Assembly: GCA_949987705.1 (NCBI GenBank)
Contig: OX465281.1
Location: 220,753,978 to 220,817,977 of the forward strand
DNA: 64,000 nt
Direction: 5' to 3'
Origin: Thereva unica
Taxonomy: Eukaryota > Arthropoda > Insecta > Diptera > Therevidae
Positions 33,460 to 44,160 of the stretch are shown piece by piece. The stretch's first letter is position 1. Each line of letters opens with the position of its first letter. Position numbers and translations under genes: made by a program. The notes under the pieces are model-generated. The model had not been told where the DNA came from, did no database searches, and worked only from the letters and a program-made list of their open reading frames with translations.

Positions 33460-33564
33460 GGCCCCTGTGTTGGAAGTCGAATCGTCACGACTAACGACAC
33501 AACAAGTCGCTTGAGTTGAAGCAAGTGATGTTTCAGTCGAATCACGACTTTTAGTACAGAGGCC
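33460..33564. mobile_element. Short hairpin MITE, first of a pair
   Basis: Ends GGCCCCTGTGTTGGAAGTCG and the inverted CGACTTTTAGTACAGAGGCC. Lacks coding capacity. Flanking duplication unclear. Confidence 0.6.
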
Positions 33565-33591
33565 TAAATTCAACCTAGTACTTCCACTGTA

Positions 33592-33682
33592 GGCCCCTCT
33601 GCTGAAAGTCGTAATTCGAAGGTCAATTTTTTCAACTCAAACGAATTGTCACGAAAAACGACTCGACTTTCAGCACAGGGGC
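33592..33682. mobile_element. Short hairpin MITE, second of a pair, TA flanks
   Basis: Ends GGCCCCTCTGCTGAAAGTCG and the inverted CGACTTTCAGCACAGGGGC, with TA at 33590-33591 and 33683-33684. It is the same family as its neighbour, 27 bp away. Confidence 0.65.
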
Positions 33683-34439
33683 TACTCCTTAGTCAAAATG
33701 TCTATGTCAAAACTTCAATTTAATACATATATAAAATGACCAGGAGTCATTTGGTTTTTGAACTGAAAAGTCTAGCATATTCGACCTTATCACATGTCAC
33801 TTTGCAAATGTAATAGTAGAGATAGGGCGCTCGAAGTATCATGCTTTTAGTAAGCGTCATCAATGTTCGTTCAGTGTTTTCTATTTTGCCCGAAAAATTT
33901 TTAGTAAAAAATTATTAAAAATACTAGCAGTGGCAAATAATTTTAAGCTTGCAGATCTAATAATACTAAAATGTTTCAAGGGCAAGACAAATGAAAAAGT
34001 TATTTAAATAATATCAGATAGTGCAGCAACGATCAAAGCAATTATATACTGAAATCTAAGTAAATAAAGGCATGCGTTGATCCCCAAATCCCCTCGAATT
34101 GGACCAGAACCGTTTTACGGACATGGAATATTCCCAAAAAAAATAAATTCACTTAGGTCACTTTCTCTGAGATTGTGCTGCACTAGAGAGATTGAGGTTT
34201 CGCTACACGGTTGATCCCTAAAGAACACAAATTCGAGACTTAACTTGAGGATGATTAGTATTAAAATTTATATTCTTCAATTAACAACTATTGCAGGAGA
34301 TACACTATTCCAAGCCGAGTTATATGAAAGGCTGCCGAATGCCCGACTACCTAAGTTTAACAATGCTTTTCTCTCTATACAATGCTTTTAACCTTCGTGA
34401 AAACTAAAATCGGATGGATACTCTCCGATTTTTTTGTTA

Positions 34440-35382
34440 CTTAGGCAAACTTAGGATCGCCTCTTTTTATCTAGCCCACAACGGCGTGTTCCCTCTACCC
34501 CCTATGGCTTTTCAGGACCTGCTAAGATACACCGATGCTAGCACGGTCCTGGTTATGGGAGGTGATGCAAATGCCTACCACACACAATGGGGCAGCACGG
34601 ACACCAATGATCGAGGCGAGGGTATTTTTAACTACCTACTCAACACCAACCTTGCTATTTGTAACAAAAGCAATGATCCCACCTTTGTTAATAAAAACAG
34701 AGAGAAGTGCTGAACATCATTCTTGTCTCAGAACGATTCGACCAAATATCGCCCTGGAAAGTTTCGAAAGAACCCTCCATCCAAGACTACAGGTTCATAG
34801 AGTTCCAACCATGCACCCAGCCTTCGGAATAACTGCATTTCCTCTAGTTGGAAAGAGGTCAGAGTGGTTTTTATACCTAAGGCAGTTGCCGCCCACGCAA
34901 CACCCAAGGACTTCAGCCCAATTAGCCTATCATCCTTTTTTTTAAAACTTTAGAAAGGCTAATCGGAATATATCAGAGGCAGAATTTACTAACCTTGGAA
35001 CTCTCTTGCGCACAACACGCCTATACAAAAGGCAAATTTACTTATACTGCTCTCCACTCATTGGTTTCAACCATTCCTCGAGCTTAAGGAGTATACACTA
35101 GAGGGAGCGTCTAACAGCGTACTCCCGGGCGCCATTACCTTGGCCTTGACAGAACAGAAGATCGAGGCATCGTTGGTGTCTCTCATCCACGAAATGATTT
35201 CTGGCAGGATGGTGAGTTCGATCCTAGGCGACAGCTCGCTCCGAAGGGCGGTAAATAGAGGCACTCTGCAAGCAGGAGTACTTTCCTCGCTCCTATGGGT
35301 CGTAACTATGAACCAGTTGCTGCGACGCATGGAGGCAGAGGGGCATCTCGTCCTTGCATACGCGGATGACGTTGCTATCATC
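34440..35382 (+). pseudogene. LOA-like retrotransposon, 5' part (EN and RT up to YADD)
   Basis: 34440-34713 gives RIASFYLAHNGVFPLPP and VLVMGGDANAYHTQWGS (EN catalytic D-x-N), then TNLAICNKSNDPTFVNKNR. A +1 shift continues with LNIILVSERFDQISPWKV. RT pieces follow, including FIPKAVAAHATPKDFSPISL and, at about 35345-35380, HLVLAYADDVAII. The element is cut exactly after these YADD codons by another retrotransposon and resumes at 38445. The 5' boundary near 34440 is not defined, so EN is incomplete. Confidence 0.8.
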
Positions 35383-38300
35383 TTCTTCTTCGATGGCTCT
35401 ACGGCCCAATTCGAGCCTTGGCCTCCTTCAGCTTCTTCCTCCAGACGTCTCTCTGCTCCGCAGCTTGTCTCCAGTTTCTCGTGTTGAGCAGTTTCGCTGC
35501 ATCGGTCTTAACATTATCTTCCCATCTTGACCGTGGTTTGCCAACTGGTCTTTTGCCATCTGGTAGTAGATACAGGGATTTTTTTGGTATCCTTGAGTCA
35601 TCCATTCTTTGGACATGACCGGCCCAACGTAAACGCAGTAGTTTGGCATGGGTCGAAAGTTTACATTCTTTGTATAAGTCGTACAATTCGTGATTGTAGC
35701 GTATTCTCCATGCATTGTCTTCATTAATTGGGCCGTATATCCTTCGGAGAACCTTCCTCTCAAATATGTCCAACTTGTCGGCGGATTTTTGGGAGATACT
35801 CCATGCTTCACAACCATACGTAGCTACTGTACGTATGATGGTTTTGTAGACTCTTATTTTTGTTTTTCTGTGGATGTCTCTGGATTTCATTACTGGCAGT
35901 AGTGAGAAGTATGTTCTGTTTGCGGCGTTTATTCTTCTTTGTACGTCTATCGTTTCATCGTTGTCTTCACTGACTGTGGACCCCAGGTAGTTAAATTGGC
36001 TTACCCGTTCGAAGTTATATTCCCCCCAGGTGGTGTTGTGGTTTCTTCTTCTTCTTTCCACCCTTGACTGAATTAGAATCTTGCTCTTGTCTGCATTTAT
36101 TTGCAGCCCTATATGTTTAGCTCCATCTTCTAATTCTGTGAATACTTCTCTAAGATATGACAGTGATCTGGCAAGGCAGTTTATGTCGTCGGCATATCCT
36201 GCCAACTGTTTTGATTTGTTAAGCAGGGTTGCGTTCGCATCAATGTTTACTTTGCGAATTACTCCTTCAAGGCAGAGATTAAATAGCATGGGTGCCATCC
36301 CATCGCCCTGCTTTAAGCCTTGCTTGACTGGGAAGGACTCCGTCAATTCTCCTTGTATTCTGACTGCACACCTTGTATTTTCCATTGTCATTTTAGTCAG
36401 TTTCACTATCTTTAGGGGTATGTTTAGGTCCAGCATTGTCGCATACATTTTTTCCCTGTCGATGCTATCGTATGCTTGTTTAAAGTCGATGAAAAGTTGA
36501 TACACGTCGATGTTGTATTCCCAGCATTTTCGGAGGATTTGCCTTATTGAAAAAAGTTGATCCATCGTTGACCTATTTCTTCTGAATCCAGCTTGGTATT
36601 CACTTATTACGGCTTCTGCATAAGGTTCCAGTCTGGCCTTAATTATATTGGTCATTATTTTATACACTGTGCTTAAAAGAGATATGCCTCTGTAATTTGC
36701 ACAGTTGAATCTATCTCCTTTCTTGTGTATTGGGCAGATAATGCTTTGCTCCCAATCTTCAGGCATTTTTTCGTTCCTCCATATGCAGCATAGTAATTCA
36801 TGTATAGCTGCTGAAAGCGGTTCGCCTCCTTGCTTGATCAGCTCTGCTGGGATGTTATCGATTCCTGGAGATTTGTTATTTCTTAAGAGTCGTATGGCAC
36901 TTTGTACTTCCTCCAGAGTGGGTTCGTTTGTTTCTCTGGTGTCATCGTTATGTTGTGGACGGGGTTCTGGTACGTGTCGGATGCTCTCGTTTGCGTTCAG
37001 CAGCTCGCTAAAAAATTCCTTCCATCTTTCCTTTACATCTTCGCTGCCTGTAACTATAGTGCCTTCTTTCGTTCTACATATACCGGAGGAGGGTTTGAAG
37101 CCTTTCTTGAAGAAGTTTACTTCCTTATATGCTTCCCTGGTTTTGTTTCGGGCAAAGTTTTCCTCTGCTCTCAGGATGTAATTGTTGAGGAATTGCCTTT
37201 TCTTCTTCCTGCAGATGTTTTTTGCGGTTCTTCTTGTTTCCTCATATTTCAGTTTCTTGCTCCTCGTCGGTCTCTCTATGTAAATTTTCCTATTTCTATT
37301 TCTGGCCTCTATAGCTGTTTTACATTCCTCGTCGTACCAATCATTGGCTCTGGCAGTGCGTTTGTAGCCTACAGTTTCCTTTGTGACATCTGTCAGTATC
37401 GTCCTCAGTCTTGTCCATTTTCCCTCAATTGTGTCTTCATTATTTATGTTTAGGCTTGGACCTATCCTATCTGCTAACGTTGCCTGGTATCTCTCCAATA
37501 CGGTCTGTTCCTGGAGGCGGTCAACGTCGAATTTCTTTACTTTGTAGCTTCTTTGTTCTTGAGTGGACAGCCGACATCTGAATCTAGCTTTAACTAGGAA
37601 GTGGTCCGATTCACAATTCGCACCTCTGTAGGATCTTACTTGAAGGATACTGGAAGCTGCCCTTCTGTCTATAAGTATATGGTCTACTTGATTGCAGTAC
37701 CTTTCGCTGGGAGATTGCCATGTGTATTTGTGAATGTCCTTTCTTGGAAAATATGTTGAGCTGACGATCATATTTTTGCCCATTGCAAAATCGATAACAC
37801 GTTGTCCGTTATCATTTGATGTTTCGTGGAGACTTTCTTTTCCAATGGTTGGTCTGTACCAGTTCTCTCTTCCAATTTTGGCGTTGAGGTCTCCTATCAC
37901 CATCTTGATGTCATTGGAAGGGGCCGTGTCATATGCGTGTTCAAGCTTGTAGTAGAAAGTGTCCTTTGTCGTATCCGCTTTCTCCTCCGTCTCCGCATGT
38001 ACATTTATGATTGTGAGGGTGAAGAATTTCGTTCGGAGTCGTATTGAACATAGACGTTCACTGATTGGTTTGAACTCTATGACATTATCTATGATTGACT
38101 TGTGTATTACGAAGCCTACTCCTAAGTGGTGTTCCCTTCCGCAGCTGTAGAATATCCTGTAGTTGCCAAGGTCCATTGTCCCGTTTCCTATCCATCTGAT
38201 CTCTTGTAACGCGAGTAATTTGATTTTATATCTGCCAACTTCGTCTAGTAGTGACTTAACTGATGCAGTTCGGTACATACTTCGCGTGTTCCATGTTCCA

Positions 38301-38431
38301 AAAATCATTTCCAGGTGCTGTTACCGTAGTCGTTGCCGTTTTTTCCGTCCGTTCCGAGGCTTTGCATCGGGTTTCTTAACTGATGTGTTTTTACAGGGTC
38401 CGGTAGTTAGCCCAACGCCCAACCCCACTAT
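35383..38431 (-). mobile_element. Full-length RTE-like retrotransposon, 3,049 bp, 13-bp target duplication
   Basis: Flanked by CGTTGCTATCATC at 35370-35382 and 38432-38444. The minus-strand layout is a 5' UTR of about 123 bp, one ORF of 969 codons, and a 16-bp 3' UTR ending in GAAGAAGAA-like sequence. A short 3' UTR with a simple tail is typical of RTE. Removing it rejoins the host element's reading frame as ADDVAI-ITKGKF. It is the best-preserved element in the window and a plausible source copy. Confidence 0.93.
35399..38308 (-). CDS. RTE-like ORF2: endonuclease and reverse transcriptase (969 aa)
   Basis: A single intact polyprotein. The N-terminal apurinic-type endonuclease has TWNTRS (5-10), LQEIRW (E36), GDLNAKIGR (139-147), QVDHILID (207-214) and SDHFL (234-238), so all expected catalytic boxes are present. 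RT follows: NYRGISLLSTVYKI (538-551), QAGFRRNRST (572-581), FIDFKQAYDS (D608), KQGLKQGDGMAPMLFNLCLE (662-681) and GYADDI (704-709), then the C-terminal YGCEAW, LRLRWAGHVQRMDDSRIPKK and WRQAAEQRDVWR. Length and order fit RTE-clade proteins, which nick the target and prime reverse transcription there. An in-frame TAA a few codons upstream of 38308 supports this ATG. No frameshift or stop is seen. The protein may be annotated elsewhere as craniofacial-development-protein-2-like, but it is a transposon protein. Confidence 0.93.
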   Translation of the reverse strand: MIFGTWNTRSMYRTASVKSLLDEVGRYKIKLLALQEIRWIGNGTMDLGNYRIFYSCGREHHLGVGFVIHKSIIDNVIEFKPISERLCSIRLRTKFFTLTIINVHAETEEKADTTKDTFYYKLEHAYDTAPSNDIKMVIGDLNAKIGRENWYRPTIGKESLHETSNDNGQRVIDFAMGKNMIVSSTYFPRKDIHKYTWQSPSERYCNQVDHILIDRRAASSILQVRSYRGANCESDHFLVKARFRCRLSTQEQRSYKVKKFDVDRLQEQTVLERYQATLADRIGPSLNINNEDTIEGKWTRLRTILTDVTKETVGYKRTARANDWYDEECKTAIEARNRNRKIYIERPTRSKKLKYEETRRTAKNICRKKKRQFLNNYILRAEENFARNKTREAYKEVNFFKKGFKPSSGICRTKEGTIVTGSEDVKERWKEFFSELLNANESIRHVPEPRPQHNDDTRETNEPTLEEVQSAIRLLRNNKSPGIDNIPAELIKQGGEPLSAAIHELLCCIWRNEKMPEDWEQSIICPIHKKGDRFNCANYRGISLLSTVYKIMTNIIKARLEPYAEAVISEYQAGFRRNRSTMDQLFSIRQILRKCWEYNIDVYQLFIDFKQAYDSIDREKMYATMLDLNIPLKIVKLTKMTMENTRCAVRIQGELTESFPVKQGLKQGDGMAPMLFNLCLEGVIRKVNIDANATLLNKSKQLAGYADDINCLARSLSYLREVFTELEDGAKHIGLQINADKSKILIQSRVERRRRNHNTTWGEYNFERVSQFNYLGSTVSEDNDETIDVQRRINAANRTYFSLLPVMKSRDIHRKTKIRVYKTIIRTVATYGCEAWSISQKSADKLDIFERKVLRRIYGPINEDNAWRIRYNHELYDLYKECKLSTHAKLLRLRWAGHVQRMDDSRIPKKSLYLLPDGKRPVGKPRSRWEDNVKTDAAKLLNTRNWRQAAEQRDVWRKKLKEAKARIGP

Positions 38432-38444
38432 CGTTGCTATCATC

Positions 38445-39715
38445 ACAAAAGGAAAATTCCTTCCAATCCTCTGAATCTCTCATGGAGGCGGCGATACAAA
38501 CCCTTTCCAACTGAACTGCCACCCGCGGTCTCAGCGTTAACGTTAACTGAACTGGTCCTCTTCACAAGGGAGTATAAGATCCCTTCTTTAACACCCCCGG
38601 CCTAGCAATGTTAGACTCAAATTTAGCAACAGTGCTGAATTCCTGGGAGTAATCCTGGACAAGAAACTCCTCTGGAATGAAAACACAGAAGAGCGCATTA
38701 AGAAAGCAAACATCGCGCTTTTCGCCTGCAAAACATCCATTGGGAAGAAATGGGGCTTCTCCCCTAATATAGTACGATGGATCTACACAGCGATCGTTCG
38801 CCCAATTTTTCTTTACGGGACTTATTATGGTGGCCAACCCTGAGTAAATCCACCGTGCTAAAATAAAATGGAGGAACAGACCCCACAGTTTTCAGGGGTG
38901 CCGCAAACTTCTTTACTGACAGCTATAAACTTGAAGGTCGAGTAGGATGAGGAGTCTTTTCCCCAGAGCTTGGGTTTGAAGTCTCCTTCCGATTACCCGA
39001 TAACTGAAGTGTATACCAAGCGGAGGTTCTAGCAATACAAGAAGCTGCTCTATTAATCAACCGGCAAGGTAATAGGAATAGGACTGTCTACATCTTCTCA
39101 GATAGCCATGCAGCTCCGAAAGCCCTGCGCTCTTGTACAAACAGCTCTAGAACTACCTCTGAAAATCGCAGATCTCTTAACGAGATGGCTCAACAGTTCA
39201 GGACCCTCTTCGTATGGGTGCCCGGTCACCGAAATATAGAGGGAAATTGTAAAGCTGATGAACTGGCTGGCACCTTTAAACTCCGAAGCAAACAGCACAC
39301 AATGCAATAAGCGAAAAATCATTGGAGGGATCTTAACAAATGCACTGTGGCTAAATTAACCTGACTCTATTATGATCTCAGGCGGACCACCTCACTACTG
39401 AGCCTCGGAAGACAAGACCTTTCAGCTGTAGTAGGAGTGCTGACCGGTCACTGTCTGATAGGGACGCAAGCGACGCGCTTACGAATCCGGATGAGAAGGA
39501 AAGTGTACTACATCTCCTCTGTCACTGCTCAGCCTTAAGCAGAAGGAGACTAAGCGCATTTGATTTGCACTTTCTAAGCATGCTTGCAAAGATCTTGAAT
39601 AAATGACACTTGAGTATCAGTGGGATCACTATGGCATCACAATGGGCATATCCTTTTGGCCTAAGTGTATGAGGACAAGCCAACAGCTCAGCCATATCTA
39701 ACCTAACCTAATCTA
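38445..39715 (+). pseudogene. LOA-like retrotransposon, 3' part (RT thumb, RNase H, C-terminus, tail)
   Basis: Continues the copy cut at 35382. ITKGKFLP is followed by EFLGVILDKKLLWNENTEER and ANIALFACKTSIGKKWGFSP, IVRWIYTAIVRPIFLYG (about 38640-38825). RNase H follows: EVSFRLPDN, EVLAIQEAALLINRQ, FSDSHAAPKALRSC and WVPGHRNIEGNCKADELA (about 38975-39270). The C-terminal Cys/His cluster (about 39480-39540) comes next, and the tail CATATCTAACCTAACCTAAT (39695 on). Several frameshifts and stops make it inactive. It shows what the 23060-25110 copy lost. Confidence 0.82.
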
Positions 39716-41165
39716 ACCTAGGCAAACATCGCAAAGAAGCACATTTTTTATTACATTTTACTTTTCGTTATCTCTCTACCACGATACTACACCTAATTGC
39801 TCATCAACTTAATAATTCCATCTGATCTGACACCTGTCAAGCGGTAAACCAATTAACAAAACACAAAACAGATTACGATCAACTCGAACTGATGAAAGAT
39901 TGCTTCATCCATCCGTGCTCATTTTTCCTACGGGGTTAAGGAACACCTAATCGCCCAATAGAAGCTCTATTTGAAAAAATACTTTACAAAACGGCTTTTA
40001 ATATTACCACATTTATAAAAATGAAATACGTTCAATAAATTGCGAAGGTTCAGTATTGATTGTAGCCGTCATTAAATTTATATCCCGGCACACTCCATTG
40101 CGTATCCTTTTCGTAATTTGTAAACATAAGTCGAATAATAAATAACACGAAAGCATAAAATCAATGTGCAGAAGAGAATTCCTGGCATTTGCTCCCGCTT
40201 CCCCAGGAACATCCTTGATTCCTTGCATGATAAACTACCATAATACCGCTCTAAGGACGAAAATTGAAAAATCGAAAGCTGCCGAGATGAAAACTGGGAT
40301 TTCGCCCCCGAACTGGAAAAATTCAAAACCAAACTCAATGCTCCCGACCAAGGCCGTGGGTTGGGGTTTGGGGTTTTCTTATATCAATGTAGTAGAATAA
40401 TTGAATCCCGTTATTTACTTAACTCCGAATGACATTCTATAAAAGATAAACAGTCTATTTTTTTCTGGCAAAAGGATAGTGAGGTATAGCTGCAGCACAA
40501 GAAAGGGAATGTTTTGACATCTATGCTACAATAAAAGCCGGAGTCCTTTCGATTCGTTTTCCTTCGAACTGAATGGCGAAATTGTTATTGGCCTGACATT
40601 TTGTTTTTTGTGCCTGCCGTATCCTTCCTTCGGCACGGCTTTTTTTCGAATGCAAAGCGAAAAACTTTAAGAAAAGTTTCAAACAATTTACCTTATCGGA
40701 AATTTCCTTTTATTGCAAATTACTGAATAAAAGTGATTTTACACAATTCGATATTATCGAATCCGAATCGCTTAAAGTTTACGGACGAAAATCGACTTGA
40801 TAAAAAATGTTCGTATAGACATTCTCATGGCGGCTTTAGATTTTTATCTCACGTTGTTAAAGGAAAGTAACTTAAGCCAAAGTTGAAGAAAGTTTACATA
40901 AATTAAGTTTGTTCTTTTTTTTTTTTTATTATTTGGACTTTATCAACTATTTGATTAGATGCAAGATAAGGTGAGTTATTTTCTTTGGAAAGTTGTTTTT
41001 ATTGAATTTCTTCTTCAGTTATTGCTTCTACAGATATTCGTCATGTTATAAAATTTTAATAAAAGAAAGTTTGAGAATGTAAGAAGGGTAAGGTACTTTA
41101 AAAGAAACAAAACTGATAAAAATTCTTTTAACTGAGTAAAAATGTCAATCCTTTAAAAAAATTCC
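39716..41165. other. Non-coding, no feature recognised
   Basis: AT-rich; small ORFs around 40013-40400 overlap each other on both strands and have no recognised motif. Confidence 0.4.
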
Positions 41166-41169
41166 ACAG

Positions 41170-41327
41170 TTTGTTATAACAACTTGGAATGGAATGTACC
41201 CGGAAGAAGAGAAGAACTGCGCTTATTACATCAAGCAAGAAGAAAATTCAAACGTCCTGTAACTCGACAAACTCGTTTAAGGGATGCTCATAAAAAATGG
41301 GTTCAGAAGAACAAAAAGGAAGCTTAA
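41170..41327 (+). other. Short basic open frame, possible exon or old coding remnant
   Basis: The frame reads NNLEWNVPGRREELRLLHQA, then RRKFKRPVTRQTRLRDAHKK, ending WVQKNKKEA and a stop at 41325-41327. It has no ATG and is too short to pass an ORF filter. It is preceded by TTAAAAAAATTCCACAG, a passable 3' splice site. The strongly basic composition differs from the AT-rich surroundings. I do not recognise the family; it may be a terminal exon or a piece of a transposon protein. Confidence 0.25.
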
Positions 41328-41619
41328 ACTATTTACTCCACAGAGTCCGATATTGATTTATGAACAAAATCAACAGTTTCAATGGTGCACACCTGTATAA
41401 ATAGAACATTGTATGCTTTATTATAAAATTTAAATGCTTTTTTAAGGTTGAAACACACGCCGAGTTGCTACTAACCTTATTATTACTGACCATCTTCATA
41501 TTATTACTACAGTTTCCGACCTCGAATCACTCACTCAAACGACTGTCAAATAACAACTGCTTGTCCAAAATGGCTGAAACTTTGGTGAGTAACTGTCAAC
41601 AGATGCACAACTATGTTCA

Positions 41620-42610
41620 CGCTTGACGAGTTCTGTTAGATACAAGCTTCCTGAACACGTTCGAAGACCTCGCACTCTGAATGGCGTGTGGCAAATTGTT
41701 CCACAAGCAAAGACAGTGAACAAAAAAGGACCTTTGCCCAACAGGATGATGGACTCTTGGCGGGATAAAAAGCATTTTCCTTGTTGTACGACCGCGATGA
41801 AGATACTCGAGGAGGTAGGACGGACGTTCATAGCGCTGAAATTAGAGAATAATACTGCCTTAAGGAAAAGGTATTGGTCGAGCATGCAACCCAGGATAGA
41901 AGAGCGCTAAGGGCTTATATGGTCAAATCTGCGGAGGTTATACACAAACCTGGTACAATCATTAAAGGCAACGTTAAGTTTGGCCCGGCATGAGGCGTCT
42001 GGGAACGGAAAGACTGAGCTAGCGTAAGTGAAGTGAGGTAGCACTAAGGATTTGATAAGCTTTGACCGAACACTTGCAGGCAGAATGGACGCGAACAGCC
42101 AGAGGCGGCGCAAATTACCGTATATTTTGGATAAGGTATGATCGGTTTGATCACAGCAGGTTAGTTGTGTGTTCAGATAAACATCTAGGTTCTTGACTCG
42201 TGGCTGGTAGGGTAAGGTTGTCTGCATAAGAGTAATAGGGGGTAAATAAGAGGTGTCTAACTCACTCCTGTACATTGTGATGCATGTAGACTTGGCAGCA
42301 TTTAGATGTAAGTGATTTGATAATGACCATTGATATACTCGTTCGAGGTCAGCATTGATGTTGTAGACACAGTTTTCCACTAACGCAAGAGGACTATATG
42401 AATAAAGCTGAACATCATCCGCATACATGTGGAGTTTGCAACCCTTGACAGTATTACAGATATCATTAATGTAGATGCTGAAAAGTAATGGCCCTAGAAT
42501 GGAGCCCTGCGGAACCCCACATGTAATTGGTGATGGATCAGAGATATAATCTTGAAACCATACGATTTGGGAACGATTACTTATTCGAAGCTCCGCAGTT
42601 ACCTTTAGCA
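41620..42610 (-). pseudogene. Jockey/CR1-like reverse transcriptase remnant, palm to C-terminus
   Basis: Minus strand from about 42610: SNRSQIVWFQDYISDPSPIT, CGVPQGSILGPLLFSIYIND (about 42530-42470), KGCKLHMYADDVQLYSY (YADD box), then an open frame to 41907 with HLNAAKSTCITMYRSE, KNLDVYLNTQL and LPASVRSKLIKSLVLPHFTY. After a frame change, LDQYLFLKA and GTICHTPFRVRGLR (41885-41650) belong to the usual tail. The 5' part (EN, fingers) is missing. This is a different family from 13821-16236, judging by the motif wording. Confidence 0.82.
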
Positions 42611-42935
42611 GCGCAGTTTCGCAGCTACTGCTTTTCCGGTTAAACTACACCCTAAAACGAAGCGATTCCAATAATAGTCTCGTCTATGGACCAAAAATGC
42701 GTTTTTTGGCATTTTTTCCTTCTCGCCGACTGACTAGCCTATAAGTCTACAATCACAAAAAGAAACGAAGAAAAGCAAGAGATAACTCGACGAATACTAC
42801 TGGCTAATAGAGACTTGCCCAAAAACAAATACTGCACTCAACCTTGTGCATAGGAAAACGAAACTCTTACCAGTACTGTGTCAGTGGCGGATTCAAGGGT
42901 GAATGAGGACATAATAAATATTACAGATACCATAC

Positions 42936-43065
42936 GGTAAGACTTGAGCAGGACTTATCCTGGGCAGTACATTTGTCCCTTGCACGAAGGTAAATTGTAC
43001 TGGCTGCTCAATTTATTGAAACGTCCTACTTCTAAAATGTTCTACTACTCTTGGTATGAGTACCC
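42936..43065. repeat. Dispersed repeat shared with 57436-57550
   Basis: GACTTGAGCAGGACTTATC, GGTAAATTGTACTGGCTGCT and CAATTTATTGAAACGTCC here correspond to GAGTTGAGCCGGACTTAC, AGTAAATTGTACTGAGGCCT and CAACTTTATTAAATGTCCC there. Family unknown. Confidence 0.6.
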
Positions 43066-43474
43066 AAAGATCATAAATAGTTCCACTTCTTGTTATTGAC
43101 CTTGGCTTCGTGCAACATCGTCCTCCACGATTGTCAGTCCTTGTCATGAAGTTTCCAATTTATTTTACCTAGGGTTCATAGATCTGCTATCTGTATATTC
43201 CTGCACCCAAACCCAACCCACGAATATCAAGGGACACAGGAACACATTCCTTTTAACCCTTTCAATCCATTTGTAGCATTGATGCGTAGGTGAACACAGG
43301 TTCTTTTTATATCCTTGACAGACAGGCATAGTCCAGTCAAAATAGACATTCAACTGCCGCAAAAAATCGGGAATAGCTGAAAATTGGAACTGCCCTTTAA
43401 TACATCTTTATAAATGAAATGTCCCATTGGTCCAACAATCGTTAACATACTTAAAGGCTATCGATAGATAAGAA

Positions 43475-43599
43475 AACCAGGGGTGGTAGCACGTACATAA
43501 GTTGTTTCAATCGACCTCTTCATACAAAAATTCAAGTGTTACAAAAAAATTTGTATGAAGAGGTTGATTGTAACAACTTACGTGCTACCACCCCTGGTT
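43475..43599. mobile_element. Hairpin MITE, 125 bp
   Basis: AACCAGGGGTGGTAGCACGT runs inward on the left and the right half is its near-perfect complement (ACGTGCTACCACCCCTGGTT), so almost the whole element folds into one stem around ATTCAAGTGTTACAAAAAAA. Half of it is also present at 19893-19950. No target duplication is clear. Confidence 0.75.
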
Positions 43600-43977
43600 C
43601 GCTAGTCGTCGGCTTGTGAAGGCACCGCACACTTGATTTTTGGTGTTTATTTATTGTTTAGTGGAAGATTTCGTTATTTTAAGCGGTTCAAGAAAACAAA
43701 AAACCAATCGAAAAAAAATCTTGAATTGCAGTGCGTTGATAATTTTTTTGTAATATTCGAGTACGAAGACTTGAGCACCAGATTTCAAGATGTTTTTCTC
43801 AATAAATATACACAGACCGCCAAACATCCTTCTGATGCCTGACACATGTCCTAGGAATATGTTTCAAACAGTGCCGGTGTTCGCCCGTTGTAAGGTCATC
43901 TTTTATTTTTACTCGGGGAATTATTTTATTAGGGTGTACATTTTTTTACTATCATTTCTAACTGTACATTCAATACT

Positions 43978-44160
43978 CTTCTTCTTCTTTGATCCGTTAG
44001 CTGGCAGTTCGAGTGGGATGTCCCCACAGCGGATAAGCTGCTGTCGGTGCCGCTTTAAAAAATGCGGTTTCTTGCCTAGCTTCTTCGGTTTCCGATTGCG
44101 ATCAATTCGGCAAGTCGACCTCCAAGAGTCAACACTAGTAAGCCGTTTACCCATATTGGC
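43978..44160 (-). mobile_element. Truncated RTE-like 3' end with AAG tail
   Basis: The minus strand ends CCAGCTAACGGATCAAAGAA then AAG repeats, the same terminal words as the RTE-like 3' end at 19545-19587. The segment upstream (GCAATCGGAAACCGAAGAAG, AAGCGGCACCGACAGCAGC) is also found, diverged, at 62610-62690. Confidence 0.6.
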
